A stretch of DNA of 64,000 nucleotides from Streptomyces sp. NBC_00237 (lineage in GTDB: Bacteria; Actinomycetota; Actinomycetes; Streptomycetales; Streptomycetaceae), in assembly GCF_026342435.1 (NCBI RefSeq), contig NZ_JAPEMT010000001.1:2536501-2600500 (forward strand). The letters run 5' to 3'. Positions 17,172 through 25,744 of the stretch are shown here, piece after piece. The position numbers and the translations under genes are program-made. How positions within the stretch are numbered: the first letter of the stretch is position 1; each line of letters begins with the position of its first letter. Below the pieces are notes generated by a model, which was not told the DNA's origin, ran no database searches, and saw only the letters and a program-made list of their open reading frames with translations.

Positions 17172-17764
17172 TCGATGCCCCGCTGACCCTTCTGACCCGC
17201 GTCCATCGGGTGCTTGACCTTCGACATGTCCGTGACCAGATCGGCCGCGTCCAGCAACGCCTGCGGAGCGTTGCGCCCCGTGATCACCACGTGCTGCGTG
17301 CCCGGCCGGTCGCGCAGCACCCGCACGACCTCGTCCACGTCGATCCAGCCCCAGTGCAGCGGATACGCGAACTCGTCCAGCACGTAGAACGTGTACGTCT
17401 CGGCGGCCAGATCCCGCTTGACCTGCTCCCAGCCCTCCCGCGCCTTCTCCTCGTTGTCGACCTGATCGTCTCGCTGTACCCACGACCAGCCCTCGCCCAT
17501 CTTGTGCCAGGCGACCGTGCCGCCCTCGCCCGTCGCACCGAGGGCCTTGAGCGCGTTCTCCTCGCCGACCTTCCACTTCGCCGACTTCACGAACTGGAAC
17601 ACCCCGATCGGCCACCCCTGGTTCCAGGCGCGCAACGCCATCCCGAAAGCGGCCGTCGACTTCCCCTTGCCGATGCCCGTGTGCACCATGAGCAGCGGCC
17701 GGTTGCGGCGCTGGCGGGTGGTGAGCCCGTCGTTCGGTACGTTTTCCGGCTGTCCCTGCGGCAT
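17165..17764 (-). CDS. cobO: cob(I)yrinic acid a,c-diamide adenosyltransferase CobO
   Basis: The product is 199 residues. The CobA/CobO P-loop HTGIGKGKSTAAFG is at about residues 28-41, followed by GVFQFVKSAKWKVGE and VLDEFAYPLHWGW, all diagnostic. It transfers the adenosyl group of ATP to the corrinoid cobalt. The start is two bases after the end of the chelatase gene, and the stop overlaps the cobB start, giving a tightly packed chelatase-cobO-cobB unit. Confidence 0.95.
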   Translation of the reverse strand: MPQGQPENVPNDGLTTRQRRNRPLLMVHTGIGKGKSTAAFGMALRAWNQGWPIGVFQFVKSAKWKVGEENALKALGATGEGGTVAWHKMGEGWSWVQRDDQVDNEEKAREGWEQVKRDLAAETYTFYVLDEFAYPLHWGWIDVDEVVRVLRDRPGTQHVVITGRNAPQALLDAADLVTDMSKVKHPMDAGQKGQRGIEW

Positions 17765-17766
17765 GG

Positions 17767-19845
17767 TTACGCGACCTTCCTCGATGTGCCCTGAGCACCC
17801 TGTACGTCCTTGACCAGCCCGGCGATGGAGTCCGCCCGCAGCTCGTCCAGCGTGACGGCGGTGCCGCCCAACTCCCTCGCCAGTTCGGCCGCGAGACCGA
17901 GCCTGACCATCCCCGACTCGCAGTCCACGACCACCGAGGCGATGCCCTCCACCTCGTGCAGCCGCGCCGCCCGGCCCGCCAGCGCCACCGGCTCCGGACC
18001 ACCGGTCGCCCGCCCGTCCGTCACCACGACCAGCAGCGGACGCCGCGACGGATCGCGCAGCCGCTCCACCCGCAGCACCTCGTGGGCCTTCAGCAGACCC
18101 GCCGCGAGGGGGGTGCGCCCGCCGGTGGGCAGGAGCTCCAGCCGGGCCGCCGCCGCGTCCACGGACGACGTCGGCGGAAGGACGACCTCCGCCTCCTTGC
18201 CGCGGAAGGTGATCAGCCCGACCTTGTCCCGCCGCTGGTAGGCGTCGAGGAGCAGCGAGAGCACCGCGCCCTTCACAGCGCTCATCCGCTGCCGCGCCGC
18301 CATGGACCCCGAGGCGTCCACCACGAACAGCACGAGGTTGCCCTCGCGGCCCTCCCGCGTCGCCTGCCGCAGGTCGTCCCGGCGCACGACGAGACCGCGT
18401 CCGCTGCGACCGCGCGCGTGCTGGTGCGGGGCGGCCGCCTGCACGGTCGCCGCCAGGTGCAGCTTGGTGAGCGCGCCTCGCGGCCGTACGGAACCCGTCG
18501 TACGACCGTGCTCGGTACGCGCTCGGGACCTGCGCCCCGCCGCCCCGTCGCCGAGGCCGGGCACGCTCAGCATCTTCGTGCGGAACGGCTCGGCGGACCG
18601 GGCGGCGGGCTGCTCGGGGCTTCCGCTGCCGGAGGGGGAAGGCTGCTGCTCCGGCTGCTCCTGGGGCTGCTCCGGCTGTTCCTGGGGTGCCTCGGGCGTG
18701 TCGCTCTGCTCCGACGCGCTGGTTTCGGGGGTTTCGGGCGCGTCGGGGCCGTCGCCCCGGGGCGGCAGGCCGCCTCCGCCGGGGCCGTCCGGATCGGGGT
18801 CGTCACCGCCCTCGTCCTCGCCCCCGTCCCGCGGGGGGCTGTTCTGCTCCAGGGTCTGGTCGAGCTTGTCCTCGTCGAGGCCGGGCGCGTCGAAGGGATT
18901 GCGGCGACGCCGGTGCGGCAGCGCGAGCAGCGCGGCCTGCCGTACGTCCTCCTCCTGTACGTCCTCACGGCCCGCCCAGGCGGCCAGCGCGGTCGCCGTA
19001 CGCGCCATCACGATGTCGGCCCGCATGCCGTCGACCTCGAACGCGGCGCAGGTCGCGGCGATCTGGCGGAGCGCGTCGTCACCGAGCCTGACCTGCGGCA
19101 GCAGGGCCCGTGCGGCGGCGATCCGGTCCCGGAGGTCGGCCTCCTCCCCGGCCCACTTCGCGGCGAAGCCCGCCGGGTCGTCGTCGTACGCGAGCCGTCG
19201 TCGTACGACCTCGACACGCTGGTCGGTGTCGCGGGACGCGGCGACCTCGACGGTCAGCCCGAACCGGTCGAGCAACTGGGGCCGTAGCTCGCCCTCTTCG
19301 GGGTTCATGGTCCCGACCAGCAGGAACCGCGCGGCGTGCCGCACGGACACGCCCTCGCGTTCGACGTACGACGCGCCCATGGCGGCGGCGTCGAGCAGGA
19401 GGTCCACGAGGTGGTCGTGAAGGAGATTGACCTCGTCGACGTACAGGATTCCCCGGTGGGCGTCCGCCAGCAGCCCCGGCTCGAACGCTTTCACGCCCTC
19501 GCTGAGCGCCCGCTCGATGTCGAGCGCGCCCACGAGGCGGTCCTCGGAGGCGCCGACCGGCAGCTCCACCATCCGCGCGTCCCGCGCCACGCCGTCGGCG
19601 CTCGCGTGCGGGCCGTCGGGACACGCCGTATCGGGCGCGGCCGGGTCGCACGAGAACCGGCACCCCTCCACCACCGCGACCTGCGGCATCAGCGCCGCGA
19701 GCGCGCGCACGGCGGTGGACTTGGCGGTGCCCTTCTCGCCCCGTACGAGGACGCCGCCGACGGCGGGGGACACGGCGTTGAGCAAGAGCCCGAGCCGGAG
19801 GTCGTCCTGCCCGACGATCGCGGTAAAGGGATAAGGCGTACTCAT
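17767..19845 (-). CDS. putative cobaltochelatase subunit, fused ChlI/ChlD
   Basis: The product is 692 residues. An AAA+ domain comes first (P-loop GEKGTAKST at about 36-44, Walker B ILYVDEVNLL). A long acidic and Pro/Gln/Glu-rich linker (about 335-440) separates it from a von Willebrand A domain with the MIDAS motif DASGS near residue 510 and later VTDGRATGG. This is the layout of fused magnesium/cobalt chelatase I and D subunits, which energise metal insertion by a large CobN/ChlH-type subunit. No CobN is encoded next to it here. It heads the cobO-cobB unit. Confidence 0.88.
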   Translation of the reverse strand: MSTPYPFTAIVGQDDLRLGLLLNAVSPAVGGVLVRGEKGTAKSTAVRALAALMPQVAVVEGCRFSCDPAAPDTACPDGPHASADGVARDARMVELPVGASEDRLVGALDIERALSEGVKAFEPGLLADAHRGILYVDEVNLLHDHLVDLLLDAAAMGASYVEREGVSVRHAARFLLVGTMNPEEGELRPQLLDRFGLTVEVAASRDTDQRVEVVRRRLAYDDDPAGFAAKWAGEEADLRDRIAAARALLPQVRLGDDALRQIAATCAAFEVDGMRADIVMARTATALAAWAGREDVQEEDVRQAALLALPHRRRRNPFDAPGLDEDKLDQTLEQNSPPRDGGEDEGGDDPDPDGPGGGGLPPRGDGPDAPETPETSASEQSDTPEAPQEQPEQPQEQPEQQPSPSGSGSPEQPAARSAEPFRTKMLSVPGLGDGAAGRRSRARTEHGRTTGSVRPRGALTKLHLAATVQAAAPHQHARGRSGRGLVVRRDDLRQATREGREGNLVLFVVDASGSMAARQRMSAVKGAVLSLLLDAYQRRDKVGLITFRGKEAEVVLPPTSSVDAAAARLELLPTGGRTPLAAGLLKAHEVLRVERLRDPSRRPLLVVVTDGRATGGPEPVALAGRAARLHEVEGIASVVVDCESGMVRLGLAAELARELGGTAVTLDELRADSIAGLVKDVQGAQGTSRKVA

Positions 19846-19938
19846 ACGGTCTCCATCATCGGTTCGTCACTTCCGTGCGGCCGGGTGGTGGTCCCGGTCA
19901 TGTGCGCGTGCGTCATGGCCGGCCGCGTCCACGCGGCG

Positions 19939-20100
19939 CCGCTTCCGCCGAGCCTCCTTGGGCGGCGGGGCCGCCCCCGGGGGGGGCGAGGGGGGGACCC
20001 CCTGCTCGAGCGAAGCCGAGAGCTTGGGGGAGGGCGGGCAAGGGGGCGGCCTCTCTCGCTCCGGGCCCGCCCCGGAGCTGGCCCCGCCTCGCCCCGGTGC
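19939..20100. repeat. mosaic dispersed repeat, copy 1 (with nested element)
   Basis: A G/C-rich hairpin-forming block matches the block at 26423-26555 almost throughout (CCGCTTCCGCC, TTGGGCGGCGGGGCCGCCCC, GGGCAAGGGGGCGGCC, CTCGCTCCGGGCCC). Copy 1 is interrupted at about 19988-20033 by some 40 bases containing CTGCTCGAGCGAAGCC and GAGAGCTTGGGGGAG. That insert recurs in reverse at 46811-46850. The block occupies the gap between cobQ and the chelatase gene. Confidence 0.8.
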
Positions 20101-20127
20101 AGCCCGCACCCCGCCCGGGGCCCCGCC

Positions 20128-21702
20128 TCACCCCCGTACCCCCGGCGGCACGAACGGCAGCCCCACCGGCGCACCGGACTCGATCAGCCGCCACAGCCCG
20201 TCCGTGTCCGCGTGCTCCTCGATCAGGTCCCCCAGCCGGTCCAACTGCTCCTCCCGCAAGCCCCCGAAGCTCGTGTCCGGAGCAGGCACGAACCGGCGCC
20301 CGGAAGCCACTGCCACCTCCCGCAGGAACGCCCGCCGGAATCCGTCGCTCTCCAGCGACCCGTGCCAGTGGGTGCCCCACACCGCCCCCACCCGGCACCC
20401 GTCCAGGCTGTGTCCATCGTCATCAGAGATGAACCCTTCCCCGCCCAGCACTTCCGCCACCCCGTGATGGATCTCGTAACCCTCCACCGGCTCGCCCAGC
20501 GCCGAACCCACCGGCCGTGCGAGGGTCTTCTCACGGGCGAACCTCACCCGCACCGGCAGCAGCCCGAGCCCCTCGACGACCCCGGCCCGCGACTCCACCT
20601 CGTCCTCGATCAGTTCGCCCAGCAGCTGGTAGCCGCCGCAGATCCCCAGCACCGGCAGCCCCTCGGCGGCCCGCCGTGCCAACGCGTCGGCGAGTCCCCG
20701 TTCGCGCAGCCACTCCAGCGCCCGGACCGTGCCCCGCGTTCCCGGCACGACCACCAGGTCCGCGTCCGCGAGCTCCTCCGCCCGGTCCACGAAGCGGACG
20801 ACCACGCCGGGCTCCGCCGCCAGCGCGTCCACGTCCGTGAAGTTCGACATCAGCGGCACCGCGCACACCGCGACCCGCAGCACGTCCTCGCCGACCGGCG
20901 GCGCGACCACGGACTCCCGGACCGCGCCCCGCAGCGACACCCGCAGCCCGTCCTCCTCGTCGATGCCCAGCCCGTGGGCGAAGGGCAGCACGCCGTACGT
21001 CTTGCGCCCGGTGAGGTCCTCCAGCATGTCCAACCCGGGCTCCAGCAGCGACACATCGCCCCGGAACTTGTTCACCAGGTAGCCCGCGACCAGCCGCTGG
21101 TCCTCCTTCGCCAGCAGCGCCGTCGTCCCGAAGAACGACGCGAAGACCCCGCCCCGGTCGATGTCCCCGACTACCACCACCGGGAAGTTCGCGGCCCGGG
21201 CGATCCCCATGTTGACGATGTCGGTCCGCCGCAGATTGATCTCGGCGGGACTCCCCGCCCCCTCGCAGATCACCGCGTCGTAACTCGCGCGCAGCTCCGC
21301 CAGGCACTCCGTGACCGTCCCGAGCAGCGCCTCCCGGTGCCCGCCCTGGACCCCCTTCCCGTACGTCTTCCCGCCCGCCGTGCCGAAGAAGCCGCGCGCG
21401 CTCATCTCGCCCACGGGCTTGCCGAGCAGCACCACCTGGCTCGACTTGTCGCTGCCGGGCTTGAGCAGGACGGGGTTCATGAGAGCGGTCGGCTCGACCC
21501 GCGCCGCCTGCGCCTGCATCGCCTGCGCGCGGCCGATCTCCGCGCCCTCCCGCGTCACGAACGAGTTCAGCGACATGTTCTGCGCCTTGAACGGGGCGAC
21601 CTTCACCCCCTGCCGCACCAGCCACCGGCAGATCCCCGCCGTGACCACGCTCTTGCCCGCGTCCGACGTGGTTCCCGCGACCAGCAGTCCGCCGCCGCTC
21701 AT
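20128..21702 (-). CDS. cobQ: cobyric acid synthase CobQ
   Basis: The product is 524 residues. The N-terminal dethiobiotin-synthetase-like domain has LLVAGTTSDAGKSVVTAG and FKAQNMSLNS. The C-terminal class I glutamine amidotransferase-like domain has the nucleophile in VLGICGGYQLLG, the histidine in YEIHHG and the late WGTHWHG. It amidates the b, d, e and g side chains of adenosylcobyrinate diamide. ATG 21702 overlaps the cobD stop in an ATGA arrangement. Confidence 0.95.
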   Translation of the reverse strand: MSGGGLLVAGTTSDAGKSVVTAGICRWLVRQGVKVAPFKAQNMSLNSFVTREGAEIGRAQAMQAQAARVEPTALMNPVLLKPGSDKSSQVVLLGKPVGEMSARGFFGTAGGKTYGKGVQGGHREALLGTVTECLAELRASYDAVICEGAGSPAEINLRRTDIVNMGIARAANFPVVVVGDIDRGGVFASFFGTTALLAKEDQRLVAGYLVNKFRGDVSLLEPGLDMLEDLTGRKTYGVLPFAHGLGIDEEDGLRVSLRGAVRESVVAPPVGEDVLRVAVCAVPLMSNFTDVDALAAEPGVVVRFVDRAEELADADLVVVPGTRGTVRALEWLRERGLADALARRAAEGLPVLGICGGYQLLGELIEDEVESRAGVVEGLGLLPVRVRFAREKTLARPVGSALGEPVEGYEIHHGVAEVLGGEGFISDDDGHSLDGCRVGAVWGTHWHGSLESDGFRRAFLREVAVASGRRFVPAPDTSFGGLREEQLDRLGDLIEEHADTDGLWRLIESGAPVGLPFVPPGVRG

Positions 21703-22682
21703 GATGTACGCCCCTTCAGCACGGACGCCGCCAGCCGCCCCGCCGCACACGCGGCCAGCGCCAGCACGCCCACCCGGCGCGACAGCCGCACCGCACGTTC
21801 GATGTCGGGCACGGCCACCGGCCGCCCGCTCTCCCCGTTGAGCACCGCCCGGTGCTCCACCCGGCCCGCGTACGACAGCGTTCCGCCGAGCCGCACGCCC
21901 AGCGCGCCCGCGAAGGACGCCTCGACCGGGCCCGCGTTGGGGCTCGGGTGGGCGGCGGCGTCCGCACGCCAGGCCCGCAGGGCGCCCCGGGTGTCGTCCC
22001 CGGCCAGCACCGCGAGCGCCGCCGTCAGGCGTGCCCCCGGCCAGCCCGCCACGTCGTCCAGGCGTGCCGAGGCCCACCCGTACCGGCGGTGGCGCGCCGA
22101 CTTGTGCCCGACCATCGCGTCCAGCGTGTTCACGGCCCGGAACGCGACGAGGCCCGGCACGCCCCCGACCGCACCCCACACCAGCGCGCCCACCACCGCG
22201 TCCGAGGTGTTCTCGGCGACGGACTCGACCACGGCACGCGCCATCTGCTGGCCGTCCAGGGCCTGCGGGTCGCGCCCGCACAGGTGCGGCAGGCGTTCGC
22301 GGGCCAGCTCCAGGTCCCCGGCGGCCAGCGCCCCGCCGATCGCACGGGCCTCGCGGCCCAGTGACGTACCGCCGACGACGGACCACGTGGCGGCGGCCGT
22401 CAACGCGACGGAGGCGGCGGGGGAGCGGCGTACCAGACGGGAGGTGACGGCGGCGGCCGTGGCCGCCCCGCCGACGCAGACCAGGGTGTGCAGCACGCCC
22501 CGTCCCCGGTCGTCGCGCCACAGGACCTTCTCGACGGCTCCGGCGGCACGCCCGAAGGCGGCGACGGGATGGCCGTGACGGGGGTCGCCGAAGACGGCGT
22601 CACCGAGCATCCCGAGAGCCGCACCGACGGCGAATGTGTACGGGGGCATGACAACGGAACCGCGTGTACCGCAGCCGGGCAT
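21699..22682 (-). CDS. cobD: adenosylcobinamide-phosphate synthase CobD/CbiB
   Basis: This integral membrane protein of up to 327 residues matches CbiB. Diagnostic segments are LGDAVFGDPRHGHPVAAFGR, VVESVAENTSDAVVGALVW, AFRAVNTLDAMVGHKSARHRRYGWASARLDDV and HPSPNAGPVEASFAGALGVRLGG. It attaches aminopropanol (or its phosphate) to adenosylcobyric acid. ATG 22682 has AGGACA nine bases upstream; ATG 22649 would match the family start but lacks a ribosome site. It is the first gene behind the cobalamin riboswitch and is coupled to cobQ. Confidence 0.92.
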   Translation of the reverse strand: MPGCGTRGSVVMPPYTFAVGAALGMLGDAVFGDPRHGHPVAAFGRAAGAVEKVLWRDDRGRGVLHTLVCVGGAATAAAVTSRLVRRSPAASVALTAAATWSVVGGTSLGREARAIGGALAAGDLELARERLPHLCGRDPQALDGQQMARAVVESVAENTSDAVVGALVWGAVGGVPGLVAFRAVNTLDAMVGHKSARHRRYGWASARLDDVAGWPGARLTAALAVLAGDDTRGALRAWRADAAAHPSPNAGPVEASFAGALGVRLGGTLSYAGRVEHRAVLNGESGRPVAVPDIERAVRLSRRVGVLALAACAAGRLAASVLKGRTS

Positions 22683-22699
22683 GGCGACGTGTCCTTAAC

Positions 22700-22880
22700 T
22701 CAGGGTCCGCGCCCTGCGTTCGACGTGACGAGCGGCTGGGAGTTCCTGGCTTCCGTACGGCTCTCGCGAGCCGCACGGTGACAGTGGCGGGACCGCGCCG
22801 GATTCGCACCGGCTTCCTCTCCATGCCGCCGTAATGGCTCCGGCAGTCCACCACGCCCCGCGAACAACCGTCAACCTGGG
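22700..22880 (-). promoter_or_regulatory. cobalamin (B12) riboswitch
   Basis: On the minus strand the aptamer core reads GGTGCGAATCCGGCGCGG, then CCCGCCACTGT, then the B12 box GGAAGCCAGGAACTCCC (about 22754-22738). GTTCG near 22863 can pair with CGAAC near 22720 to close P1. Downstream a small hairpin (CAGGG/CCCTG, 22701-22716) lies directly before the AGGACA ribosome site of cobD. This suggests translational repression when adenosylcobalamin is bound. It should control cobD-cobQ. Confidence 0.93.
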
Positions 22881-22949
22881 GTTGACCTGCGGGAGGCCGG
22901 TGTGCGGAGGCCCACAGGGGGTCGCCGAGGGGTCCACGGGGGCGCACGC

Positions 22950-22984
22950 AGAACCGCCCCGCGCACGGGGCGCGGGGCGGTTCT
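22950..22984. terminator. hairpin terminator after the pit operon
   Basis: A perfect 14-bp stem (22950-22963 with 22971-22984) sits 24 bases beyond the stop of the small membrane-protein gene. It separates the phosphate-transport unit from the riboswitch transcript that starts just to its left. Confidence 0.8.
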
Positions 22985-23007
22985 GTGAAGCGGGGGTGGA
23001 GCGCCGG

Positions 23008-23229
23008 TCAGGCGACGATCAGGAAGATGCCGTACGCCACGGCCGCCGCGCACAGCGCGAAGCAGGCGTACGCGCCCGTGCGCGCCATGGCCGCCGAGCC
23101 GCCCGAAGCGGTGGCGCTCTCCTGCTTGGCGAGGCCCACGATGCCGAGGGTGAACAGGCCCACCAGAGCGATGGTGGCCACGAGGCTGACACCGAAGACG
23201 GTGCCGAGAGCTGCCCAGTCGATGTTCAT
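23008..23229 (-). CDS. small two-helix membrane protein
   Basis: The product is 73 residues with two hydrophobic helices (about 9-31 and 50-72) joined by a short polar loop (KQESATASGG). It has no recognised catalytic motif. It starts 28 bases after the PiT transporter gene and is followed by a terminator, so it is the second gene of the pit operon. Small proteins of this type commonly follow pit in Streptomyces, but their role is unknown. Confidence 0.75.
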   Translation of the reverse strand: MNIDWAALGTVFGVSLVATIALVGLFTLGIVGLAKQESATASGGSAAMARTGAYACFALCAAAVAYGIFLIVA

Positions 23230-23257
23230 GCGATTGCGTCCTTAGACCCTTGGGCCC

Positions 23258-24544
23258 TCAGACCGACGCGGCCGGGCGGGCCGGTTCGGCGGGGGAGTGG
23301 ATGGTGGCCTTCAAGTCGCCGGTGGCCGCGTGGGTGGCGTCGGACGGGAAGACACCGGCCGGGGGCGGGGTGACCGCGGCCATGGCGGTGGTGACGACAC
23401 CCGCGGGCTCGGCCGGGGCGAGCGGGGCGGCCGGGCCCTGCAGGTCGTCGGCGGTGACGTTGGTGTGGTCGACCGGCTTGCGGCGGGACAGCGTCCAGAT
23501 CACGCCGGAGCCCGCGACCAGCAGGACCGCGACGGCGGCGACGCCCCACGTGCCCTGACCGGTGAGGAACTCGGCGGCCGCGGCGACCGCGCCGGCGGCC
23601 GGCAGCGTCAGGCCCCAGGCGACGAACATCCGGGTCGCGGTCGACCAGCGGACCACGCCGCCCTTCGGCGCGAGGCCCGAGCCCATCACGGAGCCGGAGC
23701 AGACCTGGGTGGTGGAGAGGGAGAAGCCGAGGTGCGAGGAGGCCAGGATGACCGTCGCGGCACCGGTCTGGGCGGCGAAGCCCTGCGGCGGCTTGAGGTC
23801 GGTGAGGCCCTTGCCCATGGTGCGGATGATGCGCCAGCCGCCGAGGTAGGTGCCGAGCGCGATGGCGACACCGGCCGAGACGATGACCCACAGCGGGGGG
23901 TTCGCGCCGGGGGCCAGCACGTTGCCGGTGACCAGGGCCAGGGTGATGACACCCATGGTCTTCTGCGCGTCGTTGGTGCCGTGCGCGAGGGAGACGAGAC
24001 CGGCGGAGGCGATCTGGCCCGCGCGGTAGCCCTTCGCGGTGGCCTTCTCGTCGGTCTTGGACGCCAGCTTGAAGGTGAGCTTCGTGGCGAAGTACGCGGC
24101 GAGACCGGCGACGATCGGCGCGGCGATCGCGGGCAGCAGCACCTTGGTGATGACGACGCTGCCGTTGACGCCGGAGGCGCCCACCGACATCAGGGTGGCG
24201 CCGATGAGGCCGCCGAAGAGTGCGTGGGAGGAACTGGACGGCAGGCCGATCAGCCAGGTGAACAGATTCCAGAGGATGGCGCCGACCAGTGCCGCGAAGA
24301 TCACTTCCGTCGTGATGCCGCTTTCGTTGATCAGCCCCCCGGAGATCGTCTTCGCGACCTCCACGGAGAGGAAAGCACCAACGAGGTTCAGCACGGCGGA
24401 CATGGCCACCGCCGTCTTGGGCTTGAGTGCGCCGGTCGAGATGGTGGTCGCCATCGCGTTGGCAGTGTCGTGGAAACCGTTCGTGAAGTCGAACACGAGA
24501 GCGGTCACGATCACGATTCCGAGAAGGAGCGTGATGTGTTCCAT
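23258..24544 (-). CDS. pit: inorganic phosphate transporter, PiT family
   Basis: This membrane protein of 428 residues carries the two PiT signatures: FTNGFHDTANAMATTI in the N-terminal half and SLAHGTNDAQKTMG in the second. Serine-rich GLPSSSSHALFGG and GFSLSTTQV follow the expected pattern. It imports metal-phosphate with protons at low affinity. The final ~80 residues are an Ala/Pro/Thr-rich cytoplasmic tail. A PHO-box-like repeat lies about 40-70 bases upstream of ATG 24544, so PhoP control is likely. Confidence 0.93.
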   Translation of the reverse strand: MEHITLLLGIVIVTALVFDFTNGFHDTANAMATTISTGALKPKTAVAMSAVLNLVGAFLSVEVAKTISGGLINESGITTEVIFAALVGAILWNLFTWLIGLPSSSSHALFGGLIGATLMSVGASGVNGSVVITKVLLPAIAAPIVAGLAAYFATKLTFKLASKTDEKATAKGYRAGQIASAGLVSLAHGTNDAQKTMGVITLALVTGNVLAPGANPPLWVIVSAGVAIALGTYLGGWRIIRTMGKGLTDLKPPQGFAAQTGAATVILASSHLGFSLSTTQVCSGSVMGSGLAPKGGVVRWSTATRMFVAWGLTLPAAGAVAAAAEFLTGQGTWGVAAVAVLLVAGSGVIWTLSRRKPVDHTNVTADDLQGPAAPLAPAEPAGVVTTAMAAVTPPPAGVFPSDATHAATGDLKATIHSPAEPARPAASV

Positions 24545-24584
24545 TTACCCAGGCAATCGTTTGAGGTCAGTGGCTGTTGGAACG

Positions 24585-24613
24585 TAAGCAACCTGAGTGA
24601 ACGGAAGATGAAC
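24585..24613 (-). promoter_or_regulatory. PHO box (PhoP site) upstream of pit
   Basis: Reading the minus strand, GTTCATC (24613-24607), GTTCACT (24602-24596) and a weak TTGCTTA (24591-24585) are spaced exactly 11 bases apart. The Streptomyces PHO direct-repeat unit is GTTCACC at 11-base spacing. Two units match well and the third is degenerate. Confidence 0.75.
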
Positions 24614-24644
24614 TGGGCGGGGCGTCCCGGTGACCCGAAATGCC

Positions 24645-24680
24645 GTGCCGCCGTTCCGGTTTTCACCGGAACGGCGGCAC
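24645..24680. terminator. hairpin terminator after the GH25 gene
   Basis: A perfect 16-bp stem (24645-24660 with 24665-24680) has a TTTC loop. It lies 42 bases past the lysozyme gene stop and upstream of the PHO box, insulating the pit promoter. Confidence 0.85.
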
Positions 24681-24722
24681 GGGCGGGTTCTCCCTAGGGA
24701 CGTCTGGGGGCGCCCGGGGCCG

Positions 24723-25514
24723 TCAACGCCGCGTGAAGGCGCTCAGCCTGCCGTGCGACCCGTTGAAGAGATTCTGGTCACCCGGAAGTGCGCCCCGGGC
24801 GTTGTCGAACTGCCAGATCGTCCAGTACGACCAGCCCGCGGGCAGCGGACCCGGCGAGGAGTTGTAGCGCGCCAGCCACAGGGCGTGGTTCCGGCCGAAC
24901 GCCGTGCTCCTGCCGGTGCACTCGTTCCACCAGAGCGTGGTCGTGTAGATCACCGGACGGCGGCCCGTCCTGCGGCGCACCTCGTCGCTGAAGGACGTGA
25001 TCCAGGTCCGCATCTGGGCGGGCTTCAGCCCGTAGCACTTGTTCCGCTTGTTGATCTTCCGGTACGGGTTGTTCTCCAGGTCGACCGCGGGCGGCAGGGT
25101 CTTCCCGTCGTTCCGCCAGCCCCCTCCGTTGCGTACGAAGAAGGCCGCCTGGGTCCTGCCCGACGACTGGTGCGGCAGCGCGAAGTGATAGGCGCCGCGC
25201 TTGATGCCGGCCTTGCGGGAGCCGTTGTACTGCTGGGCGAAGTGCGGATTGCGGTAGGTGTGGGACTCGGTGGCCTTGACGTAGACGAAGGTCGCACCTT
25301 TCTTCTTCGCCCTCCTCCAGTCCACGTTCTTCTGGTGGCCGGAGACGTCGTGGCCGCGCGGCTGGGCGGCGGCCTCGGCCGGACCGCTCAGCAGGACCGT
25401 CGTGCCCAGGGTGAGGGCGGCGGTGGTGACGGCCGTGGCGGACAGGGCTCGGGCGCGGACGCGTCGGGCGCGGGCGCGGACGCGCCGGAGGAGCGGTTTG
25501 TGATCACGGGCCAT
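24723..25514 (-). CDS. secreted GH25 lysozyme (Chalaropsis type)
   Basis: The product is 263 residues. A basic N-terminus with a hydrophobic core (about 24-49, ending AEAAA) forms a signal peptide, and the arginine-rich n-region contains RR pairs. The GH25 barrel starts at RGHDVSGHQ (D56), with catalytic D145 and E147 in PAVDLENNP. It continues with RTWITSFSDEVRRRTGRRPVIYT and WTIWQFDN. It cleaves the muramic acid-GlcNAc bond of peptidoglycan and lacks an added cell-wall-binding domain. Confidence 0.92.
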   Translation of the reverse strand: MARDHKPLLRRVRARARRVRARALSATAVTTAALTLGTTVLLSGPAEAAAQPRGHDVSGHQKNVDWRRAKKKGATFVYVKATESHTYRNPHFAQQYNGSRKAGIKRGAYHFALPHQSSGRTQAAFFVRNGGGWRNDGKTLPPAVDLENNPYRKINKRNKCYGLKPAQMRTWITSFSDEVRRRTGRRPVIYTTTLWWNECTGRSTAFGRNHALWLARYNSSPGPLPAGWSYWTIWQFDNARGALPGDQNLFNGSHGRLSAFTRR

Positions 25515-25744
25515 GATTCCCCCCCGGAATGGCTACGTGCATGACAAATCTGGGCAGAGGCTACTGGAAGATCCGGAAACTCCGGTCGATCTCCGGCCAA
25601 TTCCACCGGGGGCGGTGTGCGGACGGTCTGCCGGGCTTACGGAGCCGGGGCCTCCGGGCTACAGTGCGCGCCCGCCCTGCCCGCCGGGTGCCCGGCCCCC
25701 GGCCGGTCCTGCCCGCCGGATGCCCGGCTGGCAGGATGCGGGGC

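Noticed and set aside
19336-22578. 1080-codon plus-strand open frame opposite cobQ, cobD and the chelatase
   Set aside because: It has no family features and high His/Arg/Pro content. The minus-strand genes are unmistakable.
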